DNA of 64,000 bases from NCBI GenBank assembly GCA_900078775.1, contig LT549889.1, positions 1,302,001 through 1,366,000 on the forward strand, in the 5' to 3' direction. The DNA comes from Mycolicibacterium aurum (lineage in GTDB: Bacteria > Actinomycetota > Actinomycetes > Mycobacteriales > Mycobacteriaceae). Each line of letters opens with the position of its first letter. Within the stretch, counting starts at the first letter, position 1. The notes beneath the pieces were generated by a model that had not been told where the DNA came from, ran no database searches, and saw only the letters and a program-made list of their open reading frames with translations. Below, in pieces: positions 47,161-55,985 of the stretch. The translations under genes and the position numbers were made by a program.

Positions 47161-49433
47161 CGGATCACCGGTGGTTCGTGTGCGCGCACCGGCGGCACCG
47201 GGCCGGTGAACTTCTCCAGCTGCACCAGCACATGCGCCCCGGTGCAGCCGCGGGCCAGCGCCGAGGTGCCCACATCGGCGGTCAACACATTCGGATTGCC
47301 GTGCACGCACATCGAATCCGGGTCGGCGGGATCCAACGGGTCGAACCAGGCCCCGGTGGACAGCTGCACGACCTGCGGGCGTAACCGGTCGTCGAGCACC
47401 ACCCCGGCCAGGCACGCGCCGCGGTCGTTGAACACCCGCACCACATCACCGTCGGCCAGCCCGCGCGGCGCCGCGTCGACCGGGTGCACCCGGATCGGTT
47501 CGCGGCCGGCCACTTTGGACTGGGCGCTGACCGCGCCGGCGTCGAGCTGGCTGTGCAGCCTGCTGGCCGGCTGATTGGCGATCAGATGCAGGGGATAGGC
47601 CTGCGCGCGCTGGGAGCCCAGCCATTCGGCGGGTTCGAACCAGGCCGGGTGGCCCAGACAGTCGTCGTAGCCGAACCCGTCGATATCGGCGGAGAAGATC
47701 TCGATGCGCCCGCTCGGGGTGTTCAGCCGGTGCGTGTACGGGTCGGCGCGGAACTCGGCGAGCAGCGTCAACCCGGGCTCGGTGGGCAGCCGCAGTGCGC
47801 CGTCGGCCCAGAACTGGTCGAACGACGGCACCGCGAAATCCATACCGGCCGCCCACTTCTCGTACAGGTGCACCAACCACTGCCGGGCGGTGCGGCCCTC
47901 GGTGAACTGCTCGCCCACACCGAGCCGTTCGGCCAGCGCGGCGAAGGTGGTGTAGTCGTCGCGGGACTGCGCGTACGGCGGCGCCAGCGCCGGCATGGCC
48001 GTCAGCATCGGGTCGTTGCGCGACCCGGAGTAGTCGTCACGTTCGTAGGCGGTGGTGGAGGGCACCACGATATCAGCGTGCTTGGCCATCGCCGTCCAGT
48101 ACGGATCGTGCACGACGACGGTGTCCGGCCGGGCCAGCGCACGGCGCAGCCGGGGCAGGTTCTGGTGGTGGTGGAACGGGTTGCCGCCGGCCCAGTACAC
48201 CAGCCGGATGTCCGGGAACCTCAGCCGCAGACCGTTGTAGTCGTACTCCCGGCCCGGCTGCAGCAGCATGTCGGACACCGCGGCCACCGGGATGAACGTC
48301 GAGACCGGGTTGGGGCCCTGCGGCAGCACCGGCAGCCGATGCCGCAGCGGCGCCAGCCCGGGCTCGTTCATGGACCCGTACCCGTGCCCGAAGCCGCCGC
48401 CGGGCAGCCCGATCTGCCCGAGCATGGCGGCCAGCGTCAGCCCCATCCACGGGGCCTGCTCACCGTGCCGGGTGCGCTGCAGGGACCAGCTGATGGTGAC
48501 CAGGGTGCGCCCGGCGGCCATCCGGCGGGCCAGGGCGGTGATGTCCGCGGCCGCCATCCCGCTGATCGCGGCCGCCCACTGCGCCGACTTGGGCACCCCG
48601 TCGTCGGTACCGAGCAGATAGCGCTCGAAGCGGTGGTAGCCGATGCAATAGGTGTCCAGGAACGCGCGGTCGGCCAAGCCCTCGGTGGCCAGCACGTGGG
48701 CCAGCCCGAGCATGATCGCCACATCGGTGCCGGGCACAGGGGCGTGCCATTCGCAGTCGCCGTCTACATCGTCGCGCAGCGGAGAGAAGGACACGATGGT
48801 GCCGCCGCGCTCCCGGAACCGGTTCAGCGCCGCGCGGGCCGGGTGCGCGGTGGTGCCGCCGTGATTGATCCCGGTGTTCTTCAGCGCGATCCCGCCGAAG
48901 GCGACGAGCAGATCGGTGTGCTCGACGATGACGTCCCACGCGGTGGACCGTTTGAACAGATCGTCGTGGGTGCCGACCACCCGCGGCATGATCGCGCCGG
49001 TGGCGCCCAGGCTGTAGGAGTGCCGCGACGAGGTGTAGCCGCCGAGCAGCTTGAGAAATCGGTGCACCTGGCTCTGGGCGTGGTGGAACCGACCGGCGCT
49101 GGCCCAGCCGTAGGAGCCGCCGTAGACGGCCTCGTTGCCGTGCGTCTCGATCACCCGGCGCAGTTCGGTGGCCAGCAGTTCGGTCAGCTCGTCCCAGGTC
49201 ACCGCCACGAACTCGTCGGCGCCACGCCGGTCGCTGGGTCCGGGCCCGTCCTGCAGCCAGCCCCGGCGCACCGCGGGACCGGCGATCCGGCTGCGGTGGC
49301 GCAGCGAACCGGGCAGGTTACCGAGCAGCGGGGAGGGGTCGGTGTCGGCGGCGATCGGGGCCACCGAGGCGATGTCACCGTCGCGCACCTCGGCGCTGAA
49401 AGCACCCCAGTGGGCGAGGCTGCTGCGGGACAT
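47157..49433 (-). CDS. bisC: Molybdopterin oxidoreductase, BisC/TorA/DMSO reductase type
   Basis: A 758-residue molybdenum enzyme of the DMSO-reductase family. It lacks the N-terminal iron-sulfur cysteines and a Tat signal, so it is cytoplasmic like biotin sulfoxide reductase BisC. The motif SYSLGATGAIMPRVVG includes the likely serine molybdenum ligand. Pterin-binding segments include GGNPFHHHQNLPRLRRAL and DIVVPSTTAYERDD, and a C-terminal molydopterin-dinucleotide domain (HLIANQPASRLHSQLDAG) ends it. It probably reduces S-oxides such as biotin or methionine sulfoxide. The symbol is by resemblance. Confidence 0.8.
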   Translation of the reverse strand: MSRSSLAHWGAFSAEVRDGDIASVAPIAADTDPSPLLGNLPGSLRHRSRIAGPAVRRGWLQDGPGPSDRRGADEFVAVTWDELTELLATELRRVIETHGNEAVYGGSYGWASAGRFHHAQSQVHRFLKLLGGYTSSRHSYSLGATGAIMPRVVGTHDDLFKRSTAWDVIVEHTDLLVAFGGIALKNTGINHGGTTAHPARAALNRFRERGGTIVSFSPLRDDVDGDCEWHAPVPGTDVAIMLGLAHVLATEGLADRAFLDTYCIGYHRFERYLLGTDDGVPKSAQWAAAISGMAAADITALARRMAAGRTLVTISWSLQRTRHGEQAPWMGLTLAAMLGQIGLPGGGFGHGYGSMNEPGLAPLRHRLPVLPQGPNPVSTFIPVAAVSDMLLQPGREYDYNGLRLRFPDIRLVYWAGGNPFHHHQNLPRLRRALARPDTVVVHDPYWTAMAKHADIVVPSTTAYERDDYSGSRNDPMLTAMPALAPPYAQSRDDYTTFAALAERLGVGEQFTEGRTARQWLVHLYEKWAAGMDFAVPSFDQFWADGALRLPTEPGLTLLAEFRADPYTHRLNTPSGRIEIFSADIDGFGYDDCLGHPAWFEPAEWLGSQRAQAYPLHLIANQPASRLHSQLDAGAVSAQSKVAGREPIRVHPVDAAPRGLADGDVVRVFNDRGACLAGVVLDDRLRPQVVQLSTGAWFDPLDPADPDSMCVHGNPNVLTADVGTSALARGCTGAHVLVQLEKFTGPVPPVRAHEPPVIR

Positions 49434-49608
49434 CCACCGAATCCTAGGGTGCTCGCCCGGTGGTCCGGCAGCTACGGTTACCCGCGGGAATCAACTCCGA
49501 CACGCTTAACCGCAGGTGGCGGATATCCCACGAGTTAGACGTCAACTGAAGCACAGTTGACGAACACGCTACTTTCGTGTGGTTTTGTCCGACTTCGGGA
49601 GGGACCGA

Positions 49609-51696
49609 ATGACCAGGCAGCGAACCCGGCTGGGCAGGATCGCCGGGCGGGCAGCAACAGGGCTGGTGAGCGCTGGGCTCATCGCGGCTACGGTGCTGTT
49701 CGCACCATCCGCTGTGGCGACTCCGGAAGCCGACGCCGATGCCGCGATCACCGCGGCGTGGGAGACCGGCGGTGGCGAGGGCGGCCCGCTGGGGCCCCGT
49801 GACGGTGGTGTCTATCCCGCCGGTGCGGGCTTCGGCCAGAAGTTCGCCGGCGGCCAGATCTTCTTCACCCCGGAGACCGGGGCTCACATCGTCACCGGCG
49901 CCATCCTGGAGAAGTACGAGTCCCTGGGCGGTCCGGCCGATAGTGACCTGGGCTTCCCGACCATCGACGAGGGGCCCGGCCGTGCGGCCAACAGCCGCAA
50001 CTCCACCTTCAGCGCCCCGGACAACCCGGTGATCTTCTGGACCCCGGAGACCGGCGCCCGGGTGGTGCGCGGAGCCATCAACTCGGCCTGGGATGCCCTC
50101 GGCGGCTCGGCCGGTGTGCTCGGCGTGCCCAGCGAGGACGAGACCACCAACGGTGACGTGCTGACCCAGAAGTTCACCGGCGGCGAGATCTCCTGGAACC
50201 GCAAGACCCGCACCTTCGCCACGGTGCCCCCGGAGCTGGCCGGTCAGCTCGGCGCCATCGACGTACCCTCCGACGCCACCTCGGCGATCAACGCGGCGCG
50301 CCGCGCGGCCGGCGGGGCGCTCGGCCCGCTGGGTGCCGAGGAGGGTGCCCAGTACGCGATCGGCGCCGACGGCGTCGGGCAGAACTACGCGGGCGGCAAG
50401 ATCTTCTACAGCCCCGAAACCGGCGCGAACGTGGTGACCGGCCAGGTGCTCGCCAAGTACGAGAGCCTCGGCGGCCCGACCGGCGATCTCGGCTTCCCGA
50501 CGGCCAGCGAGGCCGACGGCGGCCTGGCCCCGCAGAGCCGGGTGGTCCCGTTCGCGGCCGAGGACAACCCGGTCATCTTCTGGACCCCGGACTTCGGTGC
50601 GGTGGTGGTGCGCGGGGCGATGAACGCCGCGTGGCAGAAGCTCGGCGGCGCCACCGGTGAGCTCGGTGCCCCCAAGTCCGATCAGACCGACCACGGCAAC
50701 GTGGTCACCCAGCAGTTCAACGGCGGCTCGATCTCCTGGGACCGCACCAGCGGCAAGTTCAGCACCGACCCGTCGGGTCTGCAGTCCCAGCTGATCGGCC
50801 TGGAGGTGCCCGGGGCGGACGCGCCCGCCGCACCGGCGCCGGAGGCCGCGGGCGACGGCGACAGCGGCGGCAAGTGGTACTCGTGGTGGTGGCTGCTCGG
50901 CCTGATCCCGCTGATAGGTGTGATCGCCCTGGTCGGCGTGGCGGTGCTGCGCAACCGGCGGTCGCACGAGGATGACGGCTTGGACGATGCGTACGGGGAT
51001 GATCACGAAGACGACTCCTACGATCGCCGATACCACGAGCCCGAGTACAAGCAGCCCGAATACGGGGATCAGGAACCGTCCGGGTACGGCTCGCAGAACA
51101 TGTGGGCCTCGGCACCGCCGGTCGGCGAGGTACCGGCCTTCGGCAGCATCGCATCGGGTCCGGATCCCGAGGACAACGCCGACAACGCCGAGTTCGACGA
51201 GTTCGATGCCGAGCCCGGCGAATACGACACCGATGAGGGGTTCGCCGACGAGGGTGGCGAGCTCGGGAACGAGGACGACGACCCGGACGCGGTGGACACC
51301 GCTCCGACCCGGATCGAAACCCTGCCCGAGGAGCCGACTGTCGAGCCGAGCTACGCCGAGACGTTCGAGGACGGCTTCGAGGAGCCGAGCAGCTACGAAC
51401 CGGAAGAGCGCAGTTACGAACCGCCCACCACCGCGGTACCGCTGGGGGGTGTCGATTTCCCCAGCGGCCGGCACGCCGCCATCGCCGACGACGAACCCGA
51501 GGATCCGGGCTGGACGTCGATGCGGCTGGCCACCGGTGACCGCTACCGGGCGCCCGAGGGCTACCCGATCAAGGCGGACACCAAGACCGGTCTGTACTGG
51601 GCCCCGGGCAGCCCGGGCTACCGGGACACCGAGGCCGAGATCTGGTTCGCCAGTGAGGAGTTCGCCCGGACGAACGGGTTCGTCCGGGCCGACTGA
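49609..51696 (+). CDS. LGFP-repeat envelope protein with one membrane span (Rv2721c-like)
   Basis: A 695-residue protein. A signal peptide (about residues 1-40, ending APSAVATPEA) precedes an extracytoplasmic part with at least four LGFP-type repeats (LGGPADSDLGFP, LGGSAGVLGVP, LGGPTGDLGFP, LGGATGELGAP). A single membrane span follows (about residues 424-447, WYSWWWLLGLIPLIGVIALVG), then a long acidic, disordered cytoplasmic tail. LGFP repeats are thought to bind the arabinogalactan or peptidoglycan. GGGAGGG precedes the ATG at 49609. The gene sits next to lexA, as Rv2721c does. Confidence 0.85.
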   Translation: MTRQRTRLGRIAGRAATGLVSAGLIAATVLFAPSAVATPEADADAAITAAWETGGGEGGPLGPRDGGVYPAGAGFGQKFAGGQIFFTPETGAHIVTGAILEKYESLGGPADSDLGFPTIDEGPGRAANSRNSTFSAPDNPVIFWTPETGARVVRGAINSAWDALGGSAGVLGVPSEDETTNGDVLTQKFTGGEISWNRKTRTFATVPPELAGQLGAIDVPSDATSAINAARRAAGGALGPLGAEEGAQYAIGADGVGQNYAGGKIFYSPETGANVVTGQVLAKYESLGGPTGDLGFPTASEADGGLAPQSRVVPFAAEDNPVIFWTPDFGAVVVRGAMNAAWQKLGGATGELGAPKSDQTDHGNVVTQQFNGGSISWDRTSGKFSTDPSGLQSQLIGLEVPGADAPAAPAPEAAGDGDSGGKWYSWWWLLGLIPLIGVIALVGVAVLRNRRSHEDDGLDDAYGDDHEDDSYDRRYHEPEYKQPEYGDQEPSGYGSQNMWASAPPVGEVPAFGSIASGPDPEDNADNAEFDEFDAEPGEYDTDEGFADEGGELGNEDDDPDAVDTAPTRIETLPEEPTVEPSYAETFEDGFEEPSSYEPEERSYEPPTTAVPLGGVDFPSGRHAAIADDEPEDPGWTSMRLATGDRYRAPEGYPIKADTKTGLYWAPGSPGYRDTEAEIWFASEEFARTNGFVRAD

Positions 51697-51716
51697 GCCT
51701 CCCCGGGCGAACCCGT
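51664..51716. terminator. Competing hairpins between the LGFP gene and lexA
   Basis: Two overlapping stems are possible. Stem A pairs GCCCGGACGAAC (51664-51675) with GTTCGTCCGGGC (51678-51689). Stem B pairs ACGGGTTCGTCCGGG (51674-51688) with CCCGGGCGAACCCGT (51702-51716), 15 bp with one G-U in RNA. Stem B covers the stop codon of the LGFP gene and reaches the lexA stop, so it probably terminates both convergent transcripts. Confidence 0.6.
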
Positions 51717-52405
51717 CAGACCTTGCGCAGGACGGTGACGACCTTGCCCAGGATCTGGGCGTCGTTACCGTCGATCGGCTCGAAGGCCGGGTTGTGCGGC
51801 ATCAGCCAAACCTGACCCTTGGTGCGCTTGAAGGTCTTCACGGTGGCCTCGCCGTCGATCATCGCCGCGACGATGTCGCCGTTCTCGGCGACGTTCTGCT
51901 GCCGGATGACCACCCAGTCGCCGTCGCAGATCGCCGCGTCGATCATGGACTCGCCGACGACCTTCAGCATGAACAGCGAACCGTCGCCGACCAGCTCGCG
52001 GGGGAGCGGGAAGACCTCTTCGACGGCCTGTTCGGCCAGGATCGGCCCGCCGGCGGCGATCCGGCCCAGAACCGGAACGAAGGTCGGCTCGGGTAGGGCG
52101 TCGGAACCCGCGACATCCGTGGCCACGATCGGGGTGACGTTGTGCGGGGTGACGTTGTCGTCCGCGCCGCGCACGTCCACGGCGCGCGGACGGTTCGGGT
52201 CCCGGCGCAGGTAGCCCTTGCGTTCCAGGGTGCGGAGCTGATGGGCCACCGACGAGGTCGAGGTCAGACCGACGGCGTCGCCGATCTCCCGGATACTCGG
52301 CGGGTAGCCGCGCTCGGTCACGGAGGCGCGGATGACCTCCAGAATGGTGCGCTGACGCTCGGTCAGACTGGAGCGTGCCTCAGGTTTTTCAGTGCTCTCG
52401 CTCAT
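51716..52405 (-). CDS. lexA: SOS repressor LexA
   Basis: LexA represses DNA-damage genes and cleaves itself when stimulated by RecA filaments. From the ATG at 52405 it has 229 residues. The winged HTH is [30 protein letters not shown] (about residues 37-66, in blocks). The cleavage Ala-Gly pair is in RIAAGGPI. The catalytic serine is in [11 protein letters not shown], and the lysine in [10 protein letters not shown]. An SOS box lies 33 nt upstream, so it is autoregulated. The frame is open further upstream, but the 52405 start begins the conserved N-terminus. Confidence 0.96.
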   Translation of the reverse strand: MSESTEKPEARSSLTERQRTILEVIRASVTERGYPPSIREIGDAVGLTSTSSVAHQLRTLERKGYLRRDPNRPRAVDVRGADDNVTPHNVTPIVATDVAGSDALPEPTFVPVLGRIAAGGPILAEQAVEEVFPLPRELVGDGSLFMLKVVGESMIDAAICDGDWVVIRQQNVAENGDIVAAMIDGEATVKTFKRTKGQVWLMPHNPAFEPIDGNDAQILGKVVTVLRKV

Positions 52406-52437
52406 ATGGCCGAATGTAGTCGCAGCCGACGACATAA

Positions 52438-52453
52438 TCAAACATGTGTTCGA
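52438..52453 (-). promoter_or_regulatory. SOS box controlling lexA
   Basis: On the lexA strand this reads TCGAACACATGTTTGA, one mismatch from TCGAAC-N4-GTTCGA, and is, as I recall, the box found before lexA in M. tuberculosis. Its first three plus-strand bases are the stop codon of the upstream MpaB gene. Confidence 0.85.
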
Positions 52454-53391
52454 GGCGTGTCGGGCAGGTGGTACGCGAACGACTTCTCCTGGCGTTCTTC
52501 CATCTTCTGTAGGCACTCGTGGTGCTTACGCGCGTGATAGGCCAGCGGGAAGTAGGTGAGCCGGTCCGGTAGCACCCGGTATGCCGTCCGGATCCCGGCG
52601 TAGATGAGCTGCAGTTGGATCTCCTCCTGACGGCTCCAGGTCACCCCGAGCTTGGCGCGCAGCCGCGGATCGAGCAGACCGACGATGGACAGGTAATTGA
52701 GCCGCAGCGCCGGCCGCAGCGCCGTCCGGAGCAGTGGTTCGAGGGCCTTGGGTATCGACGTCGACAGTTCCAGCTTGCCGGCCTTCAGATCCGCGATCAG
52801 CTGCAGTGCCTGTGGCGTGCCCTGCAGGGTGTCGATCATCTTCTCGTAGTACGCGGTCATTTCCGTGAGCGTCTGCGGGTAACCGCGCATCGGCACGTGC
52901 AGCAGTTCGGCCAGCCGACGGTTGTCGCGCAGCAGTTCGGCCTTCTCCGCGTCGGTGAAATCCCGCCCGATCAGCAACCGTCCGCCGCCCTGGGCGTTGA
53001 CGAGGAAGCCGGTCGCGATCACCCACTGGTAGGCCTCGGTGTTCAGCGCGCTGATCTGCTTGCCGGTCGTCTCGCTCGTCATCGTGAGTGGCTTGTGCAG
53101 TGCCCGCACTCGATCGCCTTCCGCGGCAGCGGCGGTGCCTCCGTAGGTCCAGCGCAGGACGGAGTCGACCGAGCGGATCGCGCGACCGCCGGCGTCACCG
53201 CGGAACCCGGCGGAGTAGCGGCCGGTCACCTCGGCGATGACGGGGTGCATGGCCTGCATCATGAAGGCCGCGCCCTCGACGATCAGGAAGGTCCATCGCC
53301 CGGTGTGTTCGGCGGTCAGGGAGTCCATCGGGACGAGCCCGGGCTCGTCGTCGTGGGTCTCCTGGGCGGGCCGATCCGTTGTGGCGGTCAT
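52438..53391 (-). CDS. MpaB/DUF2236-family oxygenase-like protein
   Basis: A 317-residue helical protein of the DUF2236 family, which includes the heme b oxygenases MpaB and latex-clearing Lcp. Typical segments are [62 protein letters not shown] (in blocks) and [15 protein letters not shown]. The ATG at 53391 has AGGAGG about 11 nt upstream; a GTG at 53403 sits too close to that site. It is divergent from a TetR gene. Its 3' end holds the lexA SOS box. The substrate is unknown. Confidence 0.83.
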   Translation of the reverse strand: MTATTDRPAQETHDDEPGLVPMDSLTAEHTGRWTFLIVEGAAFMMQAMHPVIAEVTGRYSAGFRGDAGGRAIRSVDSVLRWTYGGTAAAAEGDRVRALHKPLTMTSETTGKQISALNTEAYQWVIATGFLVNAQGGGRLLIGRDFTDAEKAELLRDNRRLAELLHVPMRGYPQTLTEMTAYYEKMIDTLQGTPQALQLIADLKAGKLELSTSIPKALEPLLRTALRPALRLNYLSIVGLLDPRLRAKLGVTWSRQEEIQLQLIYAGIRTAYRVLPDRLTYFPLAYHARKHHECLQKMEERQEKSFAYHLPDTPRTHV

Positions 53392-53434
53392 GGCTGCGCG
53401 CACCTCCTCGTGCTGAGGAGCCCGACGCTAATAT

Positions 53435-53446
53435 GACCCAAAGGTC
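53435..53446. promoter_or_regulatory. Possible operator between MpaB and TetR genes
   Basis: GACC-CAAA-GGTC is a short inverted repeat in the 82-nt gap between the two divergent genes. The TetR protein encoded at 53474 is the natural candidate to bind it. The repeat is short and partly imperfect at its edges. Confidence 0.4.
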
Positions 53447-53473
53447 GCATTCAAGTCGTGTCAGGGGGCTTCT

Positions 53474-54103
53474 GTGGGTGTAGAAAAGCGCAGTTCAGCG
53501 CGTAGAAAGCTGCCGCAACAAGAACGGTCTAGAGGAATGGTCGCAAAAATCGTGACCACGGCAGCGGACTTGCTGCACACCACCGAACCGGATCGGTTGA
53601 CCACGAACGCGATCGCCGAGAAGGCCGGCATCAGCAAGGGGTCCATATATCAGTACTTCTCGAACAAAGAGGAGATCATCGATGCGGCCGTCGAACGGCT
53701 CGCGGCCGAGCAGGCGCCGGCGATCGAGGAGATGCTGCGGTCGGTGACCATGCACGAGCCCGCGGCGGCGATGCAGGACTCCATCGACATCCTCATCGAG
53801 TTCACGCTCGCCAATCGCACCCTGATCCGCTATATGGCTCATCGGCCCGATCACGTCCGTGCGTTCGACATCGTCTCCGGGCTGAACGCGACCCTGCTGG
53901 CGATGACGACCCTGCACATGGGCCACTACCGGGACCAGTACCGCAACGAACTCAGCCCGCATGCGCTGGCCTGGCTGTTCTTCAACATGGCCGTCGCCAC
54001 CACCCTGCGCTACATCGAGAGCGACGACCCGATCAGCCTGGAGGAACTCCGCAGCGGTCTGAAGTTCGCCTCCAGCGGGTTGCTCGCGGGGCGCCGCGAC
54101 TGA
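53474..54103 (+). CDS. TetR family transcriptional regulator
   Basis: A 209-residue repressor starting with GTG. The HTH region reads IVTTAADLLHTTEPDRLTTNAIAEKAGISKGSIYQYFSNKEEIIDAAVE (about residues 24-72, in blocks). The C-terminal domain binds an unknown ligand. It is divergent from the MpaB-like gene and probably controls it. In M. tuberculosis lexA and Rv2719c are neighbours, so this pair appears to be an insertion between them. Confidence 0.88.
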   Translation: MGVEKRSSARRKLPQQERSRGMVAKIVTTAADLLHTTEPDRLTTNAIAEKAGISKGSIYQYFSNKEEIIDAAVERLAAEQAPAIEEMLRSVTMHEPAAAMQDSIDILIEFTLANRTLIRYMAHRPDHVRAFDIVSGLNATLLAMTTLHMGHYRDQYRNELSPHALAWLFFNMAVATTLRYIESDDPISLEELRSGLKFASSGLLAGRRD

Positions 54104-54119
54104 TTCGGTCCGGATCTAC

Positions 54120-54142
54120 TTGTCGGTGGTCCGGTTTATCGT
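54120..54142 (+). promoter_or_regulatory. RecA-NDp (PafBC-type) promoter of the LysM gene
   Basis: TTGTCGGTG (54120-54128), 8 nt, then TATCGT (54137-54142) matches TTGTCRGTG-N8-TANNNT. The first nine bases are identical to those of the recA promoter in this window. Confidence 0.85.
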
Positions 54143-54153
54143 TTAGCAACAGT

Positions 54154-54196
54154 TCGATCACGTGTTCTATTCATCGAACACATGATCGACTAGCAT
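54154..54196 (+). promoter_or_regulatory. SOS boxes and second -10 upstream of the LysM gene
   Basis: TCGAACACATGATCGA (54174-54189) has one mismatch to TCGAAC-N4-GTTCGA and is followed after 1 nt by TAGCAT (54191-54196), a TANNNT -10. A weaker box TCGATCACGTGTTCTA lies at 54154-54169. The order of SOS box then -10 resembles the recA promoter. Confidence 0.7.
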
Positions 54197-54250
54197 TCGA
54201 ACACAGAAGCGAAAGCAGCCAAGCGACACCGACCGAGAGGCAGCACTGCG

Positions 54251-54430
54251 ATGACAATCCTCGAAGCCCGTACCAGCGCCCGGGACAGCCGGCAGTTCGA
54301 AGCGGGTCCCCGGCCCTCGGCAGCACCGGAGGTGTGGCCGCTGCCCCGCGACGTGGTGGTCCGCCGCCGCCGCGTGCAGTCCCGCCGCCCGGGCGGGGCC
54401 CGCTGGGCTACCGCAGCACCGGGGTGCTGA
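54251..54430 (+). other. Upstream frame of the LysM gene (apparent frameshift or leader ORF)
   Basis: An ATG at 54251 with GAGAGG 10 nt upstream opens a 59-codon frame (start MTILEARTSARD, end WATAAPGC) that stops at 54428-54430. The stop overlaps an ATG in the next frame (TGATG). Its second half resembles the Arg/Pro-rich N-terminus of Rv2719c in a different frame from the LysM part. A missing base near 54380-54400 would join the two. Either this is an indel or sequencing error, or a leader peptide coupled to the downstream start. Confidence 0.5.
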
Positions 54431-54741
54431 TGTCGCGCGCCTCGCACCGTCGCCGGCCGATCACCCCGGTCGCCACCGTGCTGCTGGCCCTGCTGGCCGG
54501 CGGGTTCACCCTGTGGCTCGGCATGGTCGCTCAGCTGGGCGGTCCCACCGAGGAGCCGATGCAGCTGCCCACCCGGTTGTCGGTGGTGTACGTGGAGGCC
54601 GGTGAGACGCTGCAGCACATCGCCGCGCGGGTTGCCCCCGACGCCCCGGCGGGCTCGGTGGTGGAGCGCATCCGCGAACTGAACAAGCTGGAGACCAGTA
54701 CGGTGCAGGCCGGTCAGACCCTCATTGCTCCGATCGGGTGA
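54334..54741 (+). CDS. chiZ: SOS-inducible LysM-domain cell-wall protein (Rv2719c/ChiZ-like)
   Basis: A small envelope protein with one membrane span (about residues 45-66 of the 135-residue frame) and a C-terminal LysM domain ([20 protein letters not shown] ... [11 protein letters not shown]). It resembles Rv2719c (ChiZ), a DNA-damage-induced cell-wall hydrolase that delays division. The start is uncertain: GTG 54334 has no properly spaced ribosome-binding site, ATG 54430 gives 103 residues, and the best initiation site (54251) is in another frame. Damage promoters lie upstream. It lies before nrdR as in M. tuberculosis. Confidence 0.75.
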   Translation: MAAAPRRGGPPPPRAVPPPGRGPLGYRSTGVLMSRASHRRRPITPVATVLLALLAGGFTLWLGMVAQLGGPTEEPMQLPTRLSVVYVEAGETLQHIAARVAPDAPAGSVVERIRELNKLETSTVQAGQTLIAPIG

Positions 54742-54803
54742 TCACCCAGGTACGCTCGAAGACATTCGAGTTGGTTGACCTGCGGTCGGGCGAAGGAGCG
54801 GTG

Positions 54804-55265
54804 ATGCACTGTCCGTTCTGTCGCCATCCCGATTCGCGTGTGGTCGATTCCCGCGAGGCCGATGAGGGCCAGGCCATTCGGCGCCGCCGGTCCTGCCCGG
54901 AATGCGGACGCCGGTTCACCACCGTGGAAACCGCGGTGCTGGCGGTCGTCAAGCGCAGCGGGGTCACCGAACCGTTCAGCAGAGAAAAAGTCATCCGGGG
55001 CGTGCGACGCGCATGCCAGGGCCGCCAGGTCGATGACGACGCACTGAACCTCCTCGCCCAGCAGGTCGAGGACGCGGTGCGCGCCGCGGGATCACCGGAG
55101 ATCCCCAGCAACGAAGTGGGTCTGGCCATACTGGGCCCGCTGCGCGACCTCGACGAGGTCGCCTACCTGAGGTTCGCCTCGGTGTACCGGTCGTTCACCT
55201 CGGCCGACGATTTCGAGCGCGAGATCCAGGCGCTGCGCGCCCATCGCGTCTCCTCGTCCGGCTAG
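54804..55265 (+). CDS. nrdR: Transcriptional repressor NrdR
   Basis: NrdR represses ribonucleotide reductase genes in response to bound ATP/dATP. The 153-residue protein has the N-terminal zinc ribbon CPFC ... CPEC ([29 protein letters not shown]) and the ATP-cone domain [25 protein letters not shown]. The ATG at 54804 has AAGGAG 5 nt upstream, which fixes the start. It follows the LysM gene by 62 nt and its end overlaps the convergent PhzF gene by 4 nt. Confidence 0.96.
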   Translation: MHCPFCRHPDSRVVDSREADEGQAIRRRRSCPECGRRFTTVETAVLAVVKRSGVTEPFSREKVIRGVRRACQGRQVDDDALNLLAQQVEDAVRAAGSPEIPSNEVGLAILGPLRDLDEVAYLRFASVYRSFTSADDFEREIQALRAHRVSSSG

Positions 55266-55960
55266 TCGAGTCGCGCGCTGTCGTCCTGCACCACGCGGCC
55301 CCCGATCCTCACCCATCCCGCGGGATCCCACCAGGTCCGGATCTCCGAGCCCCTGCCCTGCGTGATGTGCAGGTCCCGGCTCAGATAGTCGGTCATCCGC
55401 ACCGCCGCCGAGCCGGTGGCCTCGTCCTCGACGATGCCGAGCAGTGGGGCGAAGGTGCGCGACCGCAACGCCCCGCGGTCACGGTCCAGCCAGGCCCACA
55501 GGTAGTGCTCGGAATTGTCGTCGTAGTCGGCCGGATCGGCGGCCAGGACCTCCTCGGGCGAGTCCATGTCGTAGATGACCAGTTCGGGGGCCCAGTCCGA
55601 GCGGGCGCTGATCGTGGTCAGCTCACCGTCGGGCTCGGACACGTAGCCCACCTGCAGCAGTCCGGCCGGCACCCGCAGGGTCCGGACCGGGGTGCCTCGC
55701 TGTTTGAGCCACCACGACGTGCCCACCGTGGGGTGCCCGGCGAACGGGATCTCGGTGGCCGGGGTGAAGATGCGGACGTGCGCGCTGGCCGCGCCCGGCT
55801 CCGGTAGATCGACGAATACAGTTTCGCTGTAACCCAATTCGGCGGCGATGCGCTGCCGGTCGGCGGGGTCGACGGTCGCGGCGTCGATCACGCCGAGTGG
55901 ATTGCCGAACTCGCCCTGGGAATTGGTGAACACCCGCAGAACAGTCACATCGACGGCCAT
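55262..55960 (-). CDS. PhzF family isomerase-like protein
   Basis: A 232-residue protein of the PhzF fold, likely counterpart of Rv2716. The N-terminal half has [22 protein letters not shown] and the catalytic-type Glu in [25 protein letters not shown] and the C-terminal [16 protein letters not shown] are family marks. PhzF proteins are isomerases or epimerases; the real substrate of this branch is unknown. It is 25 nt downstream of the alpha/beta hydrolase gene. Confidence 0.87.
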   Translation of the reverse strand: MAVDVTVLRVFTNSQGEFGNPLGVIDAATVDPADRQRIAAELGYSETVFVDLPEPGAASAHVRIFTPATEIPFAGHPTVGTSWWLKQRGTPVRTLRVPAGLLQVGYVSEPDGELTTISARSDWAPELVIYDMDSPEEVLAADPADYDDNSEHYLWAWLDRDRGALRSRTFAPLLGIVEDEATGSAAVRMTDYLSRDLHITQGRGSEIRTWWDPAGWVRIGGRVVQDDSARLD

Positions 55961-55985
55961 ACCCCGATGGTAGGCGCCGTCCGGA

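Noticed and set aside
47484..49538. 684-codon plus-strand open frame
   Set aside because: Shadow of the molybdopterin oxidoreductase gene; no recognisable domain.
49444..51474. 676-codon minus-strand open frame
   Set aside because: Mirror of the LGFP-repeat gene; its internal repeats are only the reverse complement of the LGFP repeats.
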